Positions 39,161 through 51,694 of a stretch of 64,000 nt of DNA are shown here, piece by piece. This stretch comes from Phylloscopus collybita (lineage: Eukaryota; Chordata; Aves; Passeriformes; Phylloscopidae). The notes beneath the pieces were generated by a model, which made no database searches, was not told the origin of the DNA, and saw only the letters and a program-made list of their open reading frames with translations. Within the stretch, counting starts at the first letter, position 1, and each line of letters starts with the position of its first letter. The DNA is taken from NCBI GenBank assembly GCA_027886175.1, contig JAJNNQ010000075.1, positions 59,722,001 to 59,786,000 on the forward strand, in the 5' to 3' direction. A program made the position numbers and the translations under genes.

Positions 39161-40290
39161 ATGTTGAGAAGTCCTGTATGTTGGCTCTTCCTTTATGTAA
39201 ACTAAACACCAAGAAAAAAAAAAAAAAAAAAAAGCACAACGAGATTTATCCTGGGTTTATCTTGGTAAAGCTAATTGCTATTTAATGTACTGAAGTTGCA
39301 TTTGTAACCAAAGTTTGTGAAACTCCTATGAAAGAAACCTGGGCTGATCCTTTGCATCTTAGATAGCTTTGTTGAATAAACCTCTTGGACTTTCATAGAT
39401 ATTTGAGAAAAAAATTGTTGAGATGATTTTTCTGTATTCTTACTCACTAAGCATACAAAGGTACAAGAAGAAGATGTTGATGGGGACAGGTAACTTTGTG
39501 AAAGAAGGATAAATTTTCTGTCCTACAGATAATAAATATTGGACTACTTTGATTTCAAAGAGGAAAGCTTTTGTTCTCTCTTCAGATTGTTTTGGTGATG
39601 CCTTTTTTCTTTTTAAACATGGGCTCTGATTTGGAGTTGGAGTGAGTTGTGTACACCTTGAGGCAATTGCTTTAGAGAGGAAATGCTGTTTTTATCTGTT
39701 AAGCTGGTTTTAATGTGTCTTACTGAGCAAGGGTGGATTGGTTTTCCACTTTGTTTGGCTGCCTTACTGTATACACAGAAATTTTGGGTACAATTAATAG
39801 GGGGTTTTTTATGGCCTGTATGTCATTGTAGCAAAATGAGGATTTGTGTCTAACTGAGGGAAGCTTTTCTTTGTGTGCTGCATATGCACGTGTATGTATG
39901 TTTCCTTAATTTCATAGGCTTTGAGATGGAGATACAGTTTTAAATGCTCAATGTATACATATGTTTTAAATATTATGTTTCCTAAAGAAGCTCCACACAA
40001 TGGTTAAGGATTTAAAGATAGCATTCCCTTAAAAGTTGTAGGTGGAGCTTGATATAATATAGTTTTAAACTTGAAATATAAAGAAGGCTGCATTTAAATT
40101 AATGCCAAGTACATGAGGTAAATGGTACAATTCTGCAAATTCTTAAATAAAATCAGTAGTTTCTGCAATTTTATAAATTTACTGAAAATGTCTTTAGGTG
40201 GTAAATCACTAAAGAAATAATGGAAAAACATTCCTTTAAAAACATTCTTTTATCTGGAGTAAGATATGATTTTTACCTTTTTTTATTAAT
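39161..40290 (+). other. GALR1: GALR1 3' UTR and immediate downstream DNA
   Basis: After the TGA the sequence carries an A20 run at 39214-39233 and three AATAAA hexamers, at 39375, 39531 and 40146. The 39531 signal is followed within about 60 nt by T- and GT-rich sequence (TTGTTTTGGTGATG), making it an attractive cleavage site. The true 3' end cannot be decided without transcript data, so the UTR may be 0.2 to 1 kb long. Confidence 0.5.
39531..39536 (+). terminator. Candidate GALR1 polyadenylation signal AATAAA
   Basis: A canonical hexamer 371 nt after the stop codon with a U/GU-rich stretch downstream. The alternative hexamers at 39375-39380 and 40146-40151 are equally canonical, so alternative polyadenylation is possible. 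Confidence 0.4.
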
Positions 40291-40294
40291 GACC

Positions 40295-41120
40295 CACAGA
40301 CTCATAGAGCAAATCAAATTAAAGGAACCTCTGGACATCCTCTCAAGGCAGGGATACCCTCAGAGTTGTATCACTTCCTTGTCTGGGCAAAATCTGAAAA
40401 TTTCTAAGGATGGCAATTCAACAATATTTTTGGAGCAACCTGTGCTAGTGCCTAATCACCCTCACTAAAATATATTTTCTTATCCACAGCTGGGATTTCC
40501 CTTGATGTATCTTGTGACCATTGCTTTCTACGCTTTCACTGTGTACTGAAGTCTTTTCTCTAACTGAGTAAAAGATGGCCATTGAATTTCCCATCAGCTT
40601 TCTCTTCTGAAACCAAGTGCTGCTCTCAGCCTCTCCTCAGGTCCCTGGCTGGGTCAGTGGCCTTCCACTGCCCTTCCTCCAGTGAATCCATCCCTCTCAT
40701 GAACTGAGGTGCTCAGAACTGAGGAGTGTGCTCCAGGTGTGGCCTCACAAGCACTGGGCAGAATAATTGCTTCCCTTGACCCATTGGCTGGTTCTTGCTA
40801 AATACAGCCCAATGTTATCATAATTTATGGCTGCAAGGATACACTGCTTATTTGTATTTAATTTCTGCTTTACAAGCCCTTCTGCAGATTTTCATTGAGT
40901 CCCAGTCCAAGTGTCAGGACATGACTTTTGGCATTCTTGATCTTCATGCATTTGATAGTTGTTACTTCCACATTTCCAGCTTACCAAGGGCCCTTTGAAA
41001 GGCATGCCTGCTCTCCAGAATATCCACCACTCCCCCACATTTGGTATTGTTTGTAAAATTGCAGAGAGTCCTGCAACCCTCTCCTAGTCTTTGAAGATGC
41101 TAAATGGTGTTGGTCAGATG
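40295..41120 (-). mobile_element. CR1 LINE copy, 3' part, about 0.8 kb
   Basis: On the + strand the blocks AGGTGCTCAGAACTG, CTCCAGGTGTGGCCTCACAAG, TTCCCTTGACCCATTGGCTGG and AATACAGCCCAATG follow in the order expected for the complement of CR1 ORF2 and its 3' region, as does the left end with the usual 'GGACCTCTGGACATC'-like sequence. The copy is thus on the minus strand, about 1.1 kb past the GALR1 stop. It carries many substitutions and indels, so no reverse-transcriptase frame is intact. It is old and 5'-truncated, as most CR1 copies are. Borders are estimates. Confidence 0.88.
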
Positions 41121-44100
41121 CTCTTTCACGTTCCTTTTTCTCCACAGACTTCCTTTAGAAAAAATAATAATTCAGAGTGGTGGAATATCAACTATGGAGA
41201 GTTAGCTCACATAAAAATATCTTTGTTTATATGTCAGTATTGTCTGCTTGAAACCAGTAAAATAGTATCAAAGACATGCTATTGCATGCATGGTGTTTGT
41301 GTCCATTCTTTCAAACAAAGAGACCATTTGATGATATTTCTACGAACAAAAAATATAAATATACACAAATATATATTTTAAAAAAACCTCTCAATTAGAA
41401 AATAAAGATTTATCTATGCAGGAAATGATTTCCTGGGCTGGGATTGAGGTTCAAAAACACCTTGAGATACTCATCACCTAAAATACTCAAATTATTAAGG
41501 CATTATCAAACTTCAGCTTAATTTACAACATTTTAGAAAATTCTACGTTTTTGAAAACTGTGGGGTTTATTTTGAAAAAACTTCTATTTTATGATTTTTA
41601 ATAAAAATTGCAATGTAAACATATAATTGTAAAAACAATTATAATAACAAGCTGGGTATATTGTCTCATCTAGTGAAGAATTTTTTTCCCTTGATTGTAC
41701 ATTATTTTAAACCTGGGTGCTTGATAGTAATGGAGCTACATCTGTCTGAAATTTTTAGGATGAGGGAGTGGGAAGGTAGGGACTTCTGTAACAACTAGTT
41801 AGAAAAGTCCCACCTTGTTCCTGGTGAATATCAGTAAAACTTCCACTTGACTTTTCAGGGAAACCTTGGGAAGCAGCTGACACTCTGAGGCTCAGTTTCC
41901 TGCCTGAAACATGCCTTTGTTGGTCTCTCTCTAGTGTGACCTCGTCATATCAGCTGTGACACGAAGGTTATGAGTATAGAAGCAGTGTTAATGTGTGCTG
42001 TGAACTGTGTCCAACCCTTGAGCAGCTGGACACTTGGTCAGGAAGGTGTCCTGCCACAGAAATGGCTGATTTGGGTAGAAAATCCAGCAATGGGTGCTAA
42101 GATCCCCCACAACTGAGTATTTGCTTCCAAGTTCTGAGCTTGTTGGCAGGGATTGTTGTTTCTGGTGGATAGCAAAAGTTTCACCTAAATGACCAGCTTA
42201 GTATGCTTTTTTACATCTTTTTCTAACCAGAAAGGTTGATTTCAGTGTACCTGAAGCAAAGGCAAGAGCAAAAAAAAAAAGATTTCTCTGGCTAGGCTTG
42301 AAGAAACAATCTCACTGAATTCCACCCTGTGATGTGAATCTGAAAATATCACATTGTACAAAACAAAATAGGCAACAGGAATATTTGCTCCAATTTTTCT
42401 CAAACTAAGACTCTGCAGCAGGTTTCTAACCAAGTTTGCATTGTACACATTACATTTTCAGCTTTGCATCACTTTTGCCTTTAACAGATACAGGAGTCTC
42501 ATTAAAAGAAATAAAGAAATTATTCCACCAGGGTTCTTAGTGCCATGTTTGCCCTGCCTGATTTTGAGAGTAGGGTGTTTAAGGTATAATACAAAAGGTT
42601 ACAGCAGTGCTCCTCTTCCACTAATAAAGACTAAAATAAAATTCCAGGATATGTGTGGACCCAGAAGCATGCTGCGCACTGCTATATAAAAAACAGATTT
42701 AACATCTATAGCCAAACCCCCCCAATTAAATGTCACTTGGCCAACATACTGTTGAATATGTGCAAACATGCAGAAAAATGAAGGAATGTGCTTAACTTTA
42801 TGCTCAGCTGTCCTACTTCACAGGTTATTGTGTTGCCCACTTAACTGATTTTGAAGGAAGGAATCTCATTTGTTGCAAGTGAAGCTGGCACTTAATTGCT
42901 GCTTGTGACTCATTAAACTACACTGTTCTCAGTCACAGGTGTGTACTAAACATGATATGTAATAATGTAATCATTCATAATTGCCCAAAATTCTTACATC
43001 AAAAAATGTAGAATTTCTTCAAAATTTTCATATGTCTAAGGTTGGTAACAAAGTTGCATGCCGTAATAGATCACAAAAATATGCCAAAACTGAAATTATA
43101 CGTAAAAACCATTATGACTGTATATAAGGAGCAAACTGAAATTTTGTAGAGTTCCCATCTACAATCCTAAAATTCTTTCAGTGTTTTGTATGATGAAATT
43201 AGTTGGCTCTGTGAGTATTTTAAAATTCTTTAGAAATATTTTTTTCTAAATTTAACATTGAAAATACAGTATTTTAAAAACTATTTAATCTTTGGCAAGA
43301 TAGGGCATTTAAATGACATGTTTTAAGTTATGGCCCTTTGAGCTTTGTATTGCCTTTTATTTTTTGTGCATGCAACTCTTCCTTCAGACCTTAACTTTAT
43401 TATTTTCATAATTGATTATATCTCCATTTTCAAAAATTAACGTCACTACCTCCAAGAGAGAAACATTAAGCTTTATACATTTCATTTTGCAGTGAAATAA
43501 ATTTTGCTTTAAATTCCACATGCTAGGGAAGGAGATTACAAAATTATTTTGTGAATACATTATCTTAGACATTGTTATCTTCATGCTTTCTTCACAGTGT
43601 AATGTGGCACATTGAATCTAATGATATTTGTGGTATTTTGAGAAAAGAGGACAGCAGAGAAAAGAACAGCTTGTACCTTACAGAGCTTGTGCTAGTGTTC
43701 TGTATTCAGTACATGGGCAAAAGTCAAAGACTAAAAAATCAAGAATTTGTGTTTGTTTCAATATATCGTGCATGTAAAGTCGTGTGCAGTTGTTCTGAGA
43801 TATATTGTACTTTGCATGAATTTTCAAGGGATTCTTCTCTCCCTTCTTGGCTCTATCATATGAGATACAAACTGCTTTCCTTACAAAGTGTTTACATAAT
43901 AATTAAAAACAAGCATCACCTTCGGGAAAACTTCCAGAAAAAAAATGGTGTAGAAGTAAAACTGGATAGAGTTTGATGGCTAGATGTCATTAGGTGTTGA
44001 AAATTTAACTGATATAACAAATACTCTGATTTCAAGTATTTGCATGCAGGAGGCTGGTAAGAAGTCTATTGAAATTTATGGAATTCATTGAAATTTCTTA

Positions 44101-45184
44101 TTGAAGTGTGGTTTTAATCTCTCTATGTATAGTTTAAGAGACAGAAAAAATAGATCCAGATTCATATGTTTGAATATGAGGAAAAACTATGAGATGATCA
44201 ATGAATTGAAGTCCAAACCTATTTTATGAAAGCCTGCATGTGGCTCCAGTTTTGGAAAAAGGCAACCAGCTCGGTGCATATTTGTGTGTATATTTGCTTT
44301 AACATTGATCAAAGGCAGTTTCAATACAGTAAAAATAGCTGGTTGAGCATGAAACCAAAATATAGTCAGTTTTACACCTAATGAAAACCTTTTAAACCAA
44401 AAGTAAATGCTACAGCATGTATTTAAAATTGTGTGCACTTGATCCATTTTTCTGTGCAGTACTCAAGAATTCTTTGTGTATGACATTTGTAGAAACATTG
44501 GTGTACCTTGACCAGGTACATTTTCTGGGTGAAGGCTGAGGTCTCATTTTATAGAAGTATTTCCCTAATGGCAGCATTCTCTTACTGGAAAACTGTACAA
44601 TTTCCATTGCATGGTCATTCCATTCCTCTACAAGCATCTAACCACCTCTAAAATTTGCTGAGAAAAATAAAACCTCTCCTCTAGGAATATATCATCTGAG
44701 CTACATAGATGTTTCTAGCAACACCTGTCAAGAACTTATCAACTTGTTGAAGTTTAGCATTAAGATTTTGAAAGAAAATACAAAATGACTGCTAATGCCT
44801 TGTAGTTGTGACATTTACAGTAGAGGTGATGGTGTGACAATTCCTTTACATTGAATTTCACAATTTAGCACAAGCAAACGGGTACTTTTAATATAGCAAA
44901 ATCAAAAGTTGTGCATTTAGGAATGAAGAACATGAGGCGAACTTTAAAAATGTATTATCATACTGGAAAATGATGAGTCTGAAATTGCCAGTGAACTAAA
45001 CACGACCTTCAACTCTGTGTAAGTGAATTGGCCTGCACAGCTCCTGGAATCCTCAATTCAGAGGATATTGGTACTGGAGCTGAGCCACGGGAAGCACCTC
45101 TGCAAAGTGCGAGCTTTTGCAAAGACATTCCCTAGAACTCTCTATAAAAACTGAAATACCCCAGCTGAAATCTGTTAGCAGTTC
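41121..45184. other. Gene-free downstream DNA
   Basis: AT-rich sequence without recognisable exon, RNA gene or transposon. A somewhat GC-richer patch near 41750-42160 shows no protein-like frame. The open frame at 43572-43976 (134 codons from a non-ATG-checked start) does not resemble any family I know and has no splice or promoter context. Confidence 0.6.
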
Positions 45185-46200
45185 AGCACACTCCACTCCT
45201 AACTAGGCACAGGAGAGAAAATATAAGGAAAGGCTCATTGATCAAGATAAAGACAGGGAGAGATCACTCACCAGTAACTGTCATGAGCAAAGTAGATTCA
45301 ACTTGGGGAAATTAGTTTAATTCATTACCAATCAAATCAGAATAGGATAATGAGAAATAATCCCAAATTTCAAAACTGCACTCTCCCCACCCTTCCCTTC
45401 TTCCTGGGCTCAACTTAACTCCTATTTTCTTTACCTCTGCACCCTGATCAGCACAGGGGCACAGGGAGGGGGGGGCTGCAGTCAGTTCATCACGCTCCCT
45501 CTGCCACTTCTTCCTCCTCAGGAGGAAGACTCCTCACACTCTTCTCTTTTTCCAGTGTGGAGTCCCTCCCACCAGTGACAGAATCTCTCCAATGTGAGTC
45601 CTTCTCACTGGCTGCAGTTCTTCACAATCTGCTCCAGTGTGGGTCACTCCCATGGGATGCAGTCCCTCAGGAGCAGGCTGCTCCACCATGGGGTCACTAT
45701 CCTGCCAGCAAACCTGCTCCAGTGTGGGCTCCTCTCTCAACAGGGCCACAGATCCTGCTGGGAGCCTGCTCCAGCATGGGCTTCCCAGCCTCCTTCAGGC
45801 ATCCACCTGCTCCAGCTTGGGGTCCTCTGGGGGCTGCAGGTGGATCTCTGCTCCACCATGGATTTCCATGGGCTGCAAGGGCACAGCTGCCTCTCCAAGG
45901 TCTGCACCATGGGCTGCAGGTGAATCTCTGCTCCAGCACCTGGAGCACCTCCTGCCCCTCCTTCACTGACCTTGGTGTCTGCAGGGCTGTTTCTCTCACA
46001 TGTCCTCACTTCTTTCACCCACTGCAGTGTTCATAGCCCATCCCACCCCCCTTAGCTATCCCAGAGGCACTGCTACTGTCACTGCTGCGCTCGGCCTTGG
46101 CCCACAGCAGGACCACCGTGGAGCTGGCTGGCACTGGCTCTGTCACACAGCTTCTGGCACCTTCTCTCTGCAGCCCCAAAGCCAGGTGGAATAAACTCCG
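45185..46200 (-). mobile_element. Avian ERV-type LTR, about 1 kb, minus strand
   Basis: The + strand matches my recollection of the complement of an abundant avian LTR element. It shows an AGGAGAGAAAATATAAGG block near 45210, GACAGGGAGAGATCACTCACC near 45255, a pyrimidine-rich CCCTTCTTCCTGGGCTCAACTT block near 45391, then repeated CTGCTCCAGTGTGGG modules and a GACCTTGGTGTCTGCAGGG block near 45968. A degraded poly(A)-type region lies on the minus strand near 45320. No retroviral genes flank it. Apparent open frames on both strands here (for example 45557-46036) are read-through of the internal repeats. The right end near 46200 seems truncated relative to the family. The family name (possibly Birddawg-like) is uncertain. 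Confidence 0.75.
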
Positions 46201-49200
46201 TGCAGGGGGCTCTTGTTAAGAAGTGCCCTAATATCTTTGCATTGCTCTGTATAGAGACAGAGAAATACCTGATGCTCTGCATCTCTGTAACTAGTGGAGG
46301 AGTTCACAAGGTCACATACAGTGAAAATAGGCTGTAACAGTTGAATCTTAATTAAGAGGAAGGCTTAACATTAAGCCATGGGTACAATTAACCTTAGAAT
46401 GCCTAATGAGCAAGTGTAATATATTCATCTTGCTTCAAATCACATCTGGCTACTTCTTGAAGGATTTTATGTATTTAAATCTCAAAATACAGACTAGGTG
46501 ATGGCACTGAGGAAGAAAATGCATCTTATGTAACAGAGTATGTAGACCTGATGATCAGTGGCCCTTCTGGCCTTAGTCAGTTTGCACTCATATTTCTGTA
46601 ATTAACAGTATGATTGTTATTCACATATGAAAGAAGAAAAAAAAAAAAGAAAAAAAAAAAAAACACAACAAAACTCAGCTATTATTCAGTCAATTCATGA
46701 TCATCTAAAGATGTATAAAGAATGACTCCACAAGTGGGCTAAAGCTGGAAAGGTCTTATGATGATTAAGAAATCTGATTGAAAACAGGCAAGTGGATTGC
46801 CATCGGTAGAGGAAGAAGGCAAATGATGCTGTATGTTCTTCTCATCTTGCTTAATTACTTTTTGCCATAATTACTCTAAATGTAATCACTCTCCATTACC
46901 CATGCATAGCAATTTATTGTTTCCATGGGAACTATGAGCTGATGGTTGCCAGCCCATTACAAACACCTGCATTTCCCCCCATAAATTGATGTCAAAGTTT
47001 TTACCAACCTGTTGTGAAAATATTGGTAATCTTTACAAGCTAAAGCCTCTGACAGTTAAGTTTTCAATTCCCTCTTGCTTATATGAAACATTATAAAAGC
47101 TAATACTTTACTGAACGAACATAATCTGCCATAGTGTTTCTGATAGAGCAGTCAACATTTTGGGCAGATTTGTACAGGTGGTGTGATAGATCAACCTGTC
47201 TAATTACGGGTCTCCTATATGAGTTTTAGTAATAATAGTTACAAAATTGCTCCTGTCATGAATTCTGCTCACTTGCAATACTTGTACAACACTCTGATCA
47301 TGCCATCCTGTCCCTTTGGAAGGGTGGCCCCCTAACCTGCTCTCAGCAGTCAGTCTTTGTTGAGGATGCTACAGGGTCAGACCAGCACCTCCTCCCATTT
47401 ATAGCTGCTTCCCAGCTTGCCTCCATGCCATGCAAGGCTTCCAACAGAGTTGTAGGTGGGAAGGCTGATGTGAATGATGTGGGCTTTGCTCTTTTCAAGC
47501 CTTTGCTTTCTCCATACTAAAATATACACAGAGCAAGGTTTATTCTGTGTTGTGTTTTGGGGTTTTTTGTCTCCTACTCTCAGAAATGAGGATCAGAGAG
47601 ACTTGTTTGTCCTTCATAAATAAGCCTAACTGGAATGAACTGAATCTCATGAACAGAAAGAAAACCTCTTCTGTACTTTCAACCCTGAAATCTGTGGTAA
47701 TGCAGTATCACAGTGGCCACAGGAAACACCTTTGCTTCCTTCTCCTTATCTTCTGTCATTTGCCACCTTAAGTGAAATTAATCTTGTTCTAGTTATACAA
47801 ATAAGCTACTCCCACAGTTCTGTATCTGTGAAGACAAAATGAATTGCTGTTGATTTACGGATATCCTGATAGTATGGCCTGATGCACTAATTGAAAACTG
47901 GCATCTAATTATTAACATCAGACGCGGAGAAGGAAGCGTAGGAGGAAAGGGAGTAAATGTGTGTGACTGGAATTATTTATGGTCCCAACTTTTAACCTCT
48001 ACCTGGGCAATGCTTAGTAGTTTGTAGGCAGTTTGTTACGATAAGGAACACAGAATCCTCTGGACCTGAGTAATGTAATTTTTTTTTTTTTAATGTGTTT
48101 ATCTTTGCATGCCTGTAATAAACCTTGCAGGATCGTGTTTCTATTATGTTTCCTTGTTGCTCTAGTGCTATCCTGAGATGTGTTTTCAGATTTCCTTGCA
48201 TTCATATGGATGAAGATTTAAATATTCTTTTTAACTCCTGTGATGATAAAAGAGTTTATTTTACCTCCATTTCTGCAGACACCTGGCGAAAAGGCACAAT
48301 TTATGTATAAATCACTACTAAATATCCAGAGAGATAACCTAGTGGCAGTTGAAATTGTTCTCATGGCAAAATGAGGCACAGCAAGGATGTTCAAACATGG
48401 ACTTAATTTTCACTGCAATATTACAGCTCATAATAATGTGTGAAACACGATTGCAAAGAATATTTATATTATGATCCCATGCTGGAAAAATTATTTGTGT
48501 AAAAGTGATGCACCATGAATAAGACTTAAAATATGGTTCATAAAAAGGGCTCATGATCATTTTGCTATGGATGAAATAATAGGTATTTAGGATCTTTTTA
48601 ATCACAGACACCTCATTAAAATGTGGAGGTTCTGGTGTTATGCTAATTTTGCCAAACCCGAAAGCTTTCTATAATGTCAATTGAACTAGAACTTTATATT
48701 TAAATTATTTTTTCAGTAGATTTAGTTAATTTATAGGGACAAGAGTTTCTTTCTCTTTATATAAGATAGCACTATTGTCAATGTTTAGTTGAGTGCAAAT
48801 GGAAATAAATGGTCTTTCTTACTTCTACTCTGTATCTTGTAGTATTCCCAACTCCTAAATATACTATTTAGAGACTTTTCCTACTTTTCATTTGTGAATA
48901 CTCCTTTTCTTGTCATTTGAAATCTCTTCCATCAGTGCAAAAGAACTTGGTGATAAAATGGCTGCTTCGTGGCTGATAAAAAAAGAAATTTTATGGGAGG
49001 AAGTATGTTGTGCACTTTAATTTGCTTATCGAATTTGACTTAAACCTTGTAATTGGAATCCTTTTCTTGTGTATCAATATTATTTGCTGTATTTCATTCT
49101 GCCTAACTAAAATGATGAAAACAGATCACACTATCTCTTTGGTGACTCAAATTTCTAAAAAAGGGTGGGTACTAATCAAATTAAAGCTCATGACACTGAA

Positions 49201-51234
49201 TGATGAATGTTCATATCCTGCATTTTTTATCTGTAAAAACCTCTCGCTGTTACTGAAAAATATACTGCTTTTAAATTATTTTTATCATTCTGACAATTAA
49301 TGCTTGAGAGAAAGAAGAGGGAGAGTATTTGTAAGACTGTATTTCTAAAGCCAAGAGCTGTATTACATATTATTTTATGAGGCAAAAGGTTAAGTTAGGG
49401 AAGTGCAAGTAAGGGTGAAACCGATATATTCCTGCTCCATATTTGTGTAGATGATGAAGTCAAGTACATCCCTTGTGCACCCATTAGGAGAAACAATGGA
49501 AACTATTCCTATTGCCCAAAGTCCATTCTGTTACCATTCTTTTTGTATTGTAACTCTCTATGTACTCCACCTCAGCAAAATCAAAGTGACTGCTAAATTA
49601 ATCAGCTGGGCTTTGCTGGAGGAAAGCAAAATATAAAACCATGAAAATGTAACAGTAAAGTCTTGAAAGAAATAATTGGGAGACTGGGGATGCAGCTGCC
49701 ATTGGGCATTTGGAATGTTCTCCAGCATGCAATTTTTGGGGATGGATCACTACATGATTTAGCAGGTCAGTAAGCCTTCCCATCAGCCATAATTCTGTTA
49801 TGATGTGTAATTTATTTTGCTTTTATTTTTTAATCTGATTTAACTTTCCAGGAAGTTAGGGAGTCTTTCTAATTATTTTGGTGGAAATCAGATCTGACTT
49901 TCTCCCACTACAAAACAGTGTTCAAATTGCTGTTTCTGCAGTCTTTCTCCATGCCACAGAACAGTGTTCTTGTGAAGACAGAAAATGAAGTATCCTCTAA
50001 GGAAGAAGAAAATCTCCTGATTAGCCTTTAAAATCATGAAATCTGACCTTTATGTCAGGAAAGCTGCCATGTCTATCAGGGTGAGACTTGACCCCTTTTG
50101 CTACTTCTTAAACAATACAAAATAGGGGGCTGAAGTTCATCCCTGAAAACCCTTACTGCAAAAAGAAAAACTAAAAGAAAAGTCTCATTTTTTCCACTGG
50201 TTTGTGGAACAATTCAGAAATATCTAGATGATTCATAAACATTCTATACCATTGTTTAATATACACTGCATATAGAATTCTAAAAAAACAGATAAAATGA
50301 TTCCTCAAACAAACTCATCCTTGGACATTACCATAAGCAGTTCAATTAAGGAATTACAGAAAAGCCCCTTAGAGTGGCAGCCAATACATATTAATCAGAC
50401 TTTTTGGTCTAGTTGCAGAAAGTAGAGGACATATGTTCTCGTCTTTCTGTTTTCTGTATTTTATCTTAGTATTGCTCCAGATTTACTTTGTATTTTCTGC
50501 TTACTTTGCTTTCCCTGTGTGAATCATAATTTATTTAAAAAGCCAAAATCACGATTCTACAGAACCAGTCATTTGCAGGCCTGATATAATTATTTTGTAT
50601 TAGAGGCACTCTTTTGTGCGTACCATTATTAGCAATAGCCACAATTTCTTGCACCTGCCCCTAAGTTCTGTTGAAGTGGTCATGAGCTCTAGCACTGTGT
50701 AAGCAAGAGAAACTGTCAGTTTACCCAAATTTAAGTGAGCAGCCTGAGGCAAATAAAGTTTCCACAGAGACGTCAAACAGATGTTGCCAGAACACTCACT
50801 GTGCGAGTGTTATCATCTCATTAGGAGCTCTGGGATACTCTGTTCCATTAAAGCAGGAGCAGGGGGGCTGGACTAGGTGTCTAAAACACGATGTGGCTCT
50901 GTGCATTTGTTTACTGTGCTTGGTCATGCATAACCCTCACTGCTTCTAATGAGGTTTTTTCGGGAAGTTAATTGCATTACAAGGTTTTGCCTCTAAGAGC
51001 TCTGTGACTTCAGTTGCAAGTCTGCTTCGGTTGAATCACTGAAAGCAGATGCCTGCTGCATTCTAAAAGCTTCTTTTGGTATAGATTTCTTCAGAGGTTT
51101 TTCTTTTGTTATTGTTTTGTATTTTAACTGCTTATTGTTTGTCAAAATCTGCTTTTATTGATGTTCAAGAGAGTATTCTTTCTAATGGTGGGTGTTAGAC
51201 AACATTCAGTGTTGGGCTGGGCAGATCTCTATTA
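46201..51234. other. Gene-free downstream DNA
   Basis: No exon, RNA gene or transposon recognised. It includes an A-rich run near 46634-46666 and a T11 run near 48079-48091. Several stretches (near 46870-46960, 48225-48320 and 50745-51080) have balanced composition and look like slowly evolving noncoding DNA, but conservation cannot be measured from one sequence. Confidence 0.55.
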
Positions 51235-51325
51235 CAACCTGATCAAGTTGAAGATGCTCATTGCAGGGATGTCCAACCTAGATGACCTCTAAAGCTCCCT
51301 TCCATCCCAAACCATTCTGTTGAAG
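51235..51325 (+). mobile_element. CR1 LINE 3' end
   Basis: The sequence GATCAAGTTGAAGATGCTCA, GATGACCTCTAAAGCTCCCT and CCATCCCAAACCATTCTG follows the CR1 3'-terminal consensus (TTGGACTAGATGACCTTTAAAGGTCCCTTCCAACCC, given here only as its known pattern). The terminal ATTCTATG-type octamers are cut short at the edge of the LTR that follows. Strongly truncated and inactive. Confidence 0.85.
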
Positions 51326-51694
51326 TGTTCCCCTTCCCTCTGCCCCCCGAGGCCAGCTGCTAGCTCAGATTTAGGGAGGTTAGGGTGAGGGGAATCTTCA
51401 GGACAGGGACATAAAACCAAAAGAGGCTCTTACCCTGAGATGTGTTCCAAGGTTTATTTCCAAGAAGGGATCCCAAGGCGAAAGAGGCCCAACCCCGGAG
51501 GGAAAGGGGGTTTTATGCATTTCAGGGTAGGGGGCGGGGTTACCTATGGCCAAAGGCCATAGGTCAGAGTCAAGGGACAGGTAGGGTTTCACAGGGAGGG
51601 GATACCAGAGAGATACAACATTCTGTAATTGCTTTCAGTAGGATTAATAACAGGAAGAAAATGGTGGTCCTTGGATATGACATTCCCTGACATC
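51326..51694 (-). mobile_element. Probable ERV LTR, minus strand
   Basis: On the minus strand the order of signals is that of an LTR: a start near TGTCAGGGAATGTCATATCC (51694), an ATAAAA TATA-type box (complement of 51511-51516) and, about 55 bp later, AATAAA (complement of 51453-51458). The GC-rich block between them and a short inverted repeat (CCTATGGCCAAAGGCCATAGG, 51543-51563) lie within it. Length near 370 bp fits an LTR, and no internal genes flank it. The family is not named and I see no clear target duplication, so the ends are approximate. Confidence 0.6.

Noticed and set aside
43572..43976. 134-codon open frame in the downstream flank
   Set aside because: No homology recognised, no promoter or splice sites, and composition like the surrounding AT-rich DNA.
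45557..46036. 159-codon open frame and its overlapping partners
   Set aside because: They lie within the LTR-type element and result from its internal repeat modules; no viral protein domain is visible.
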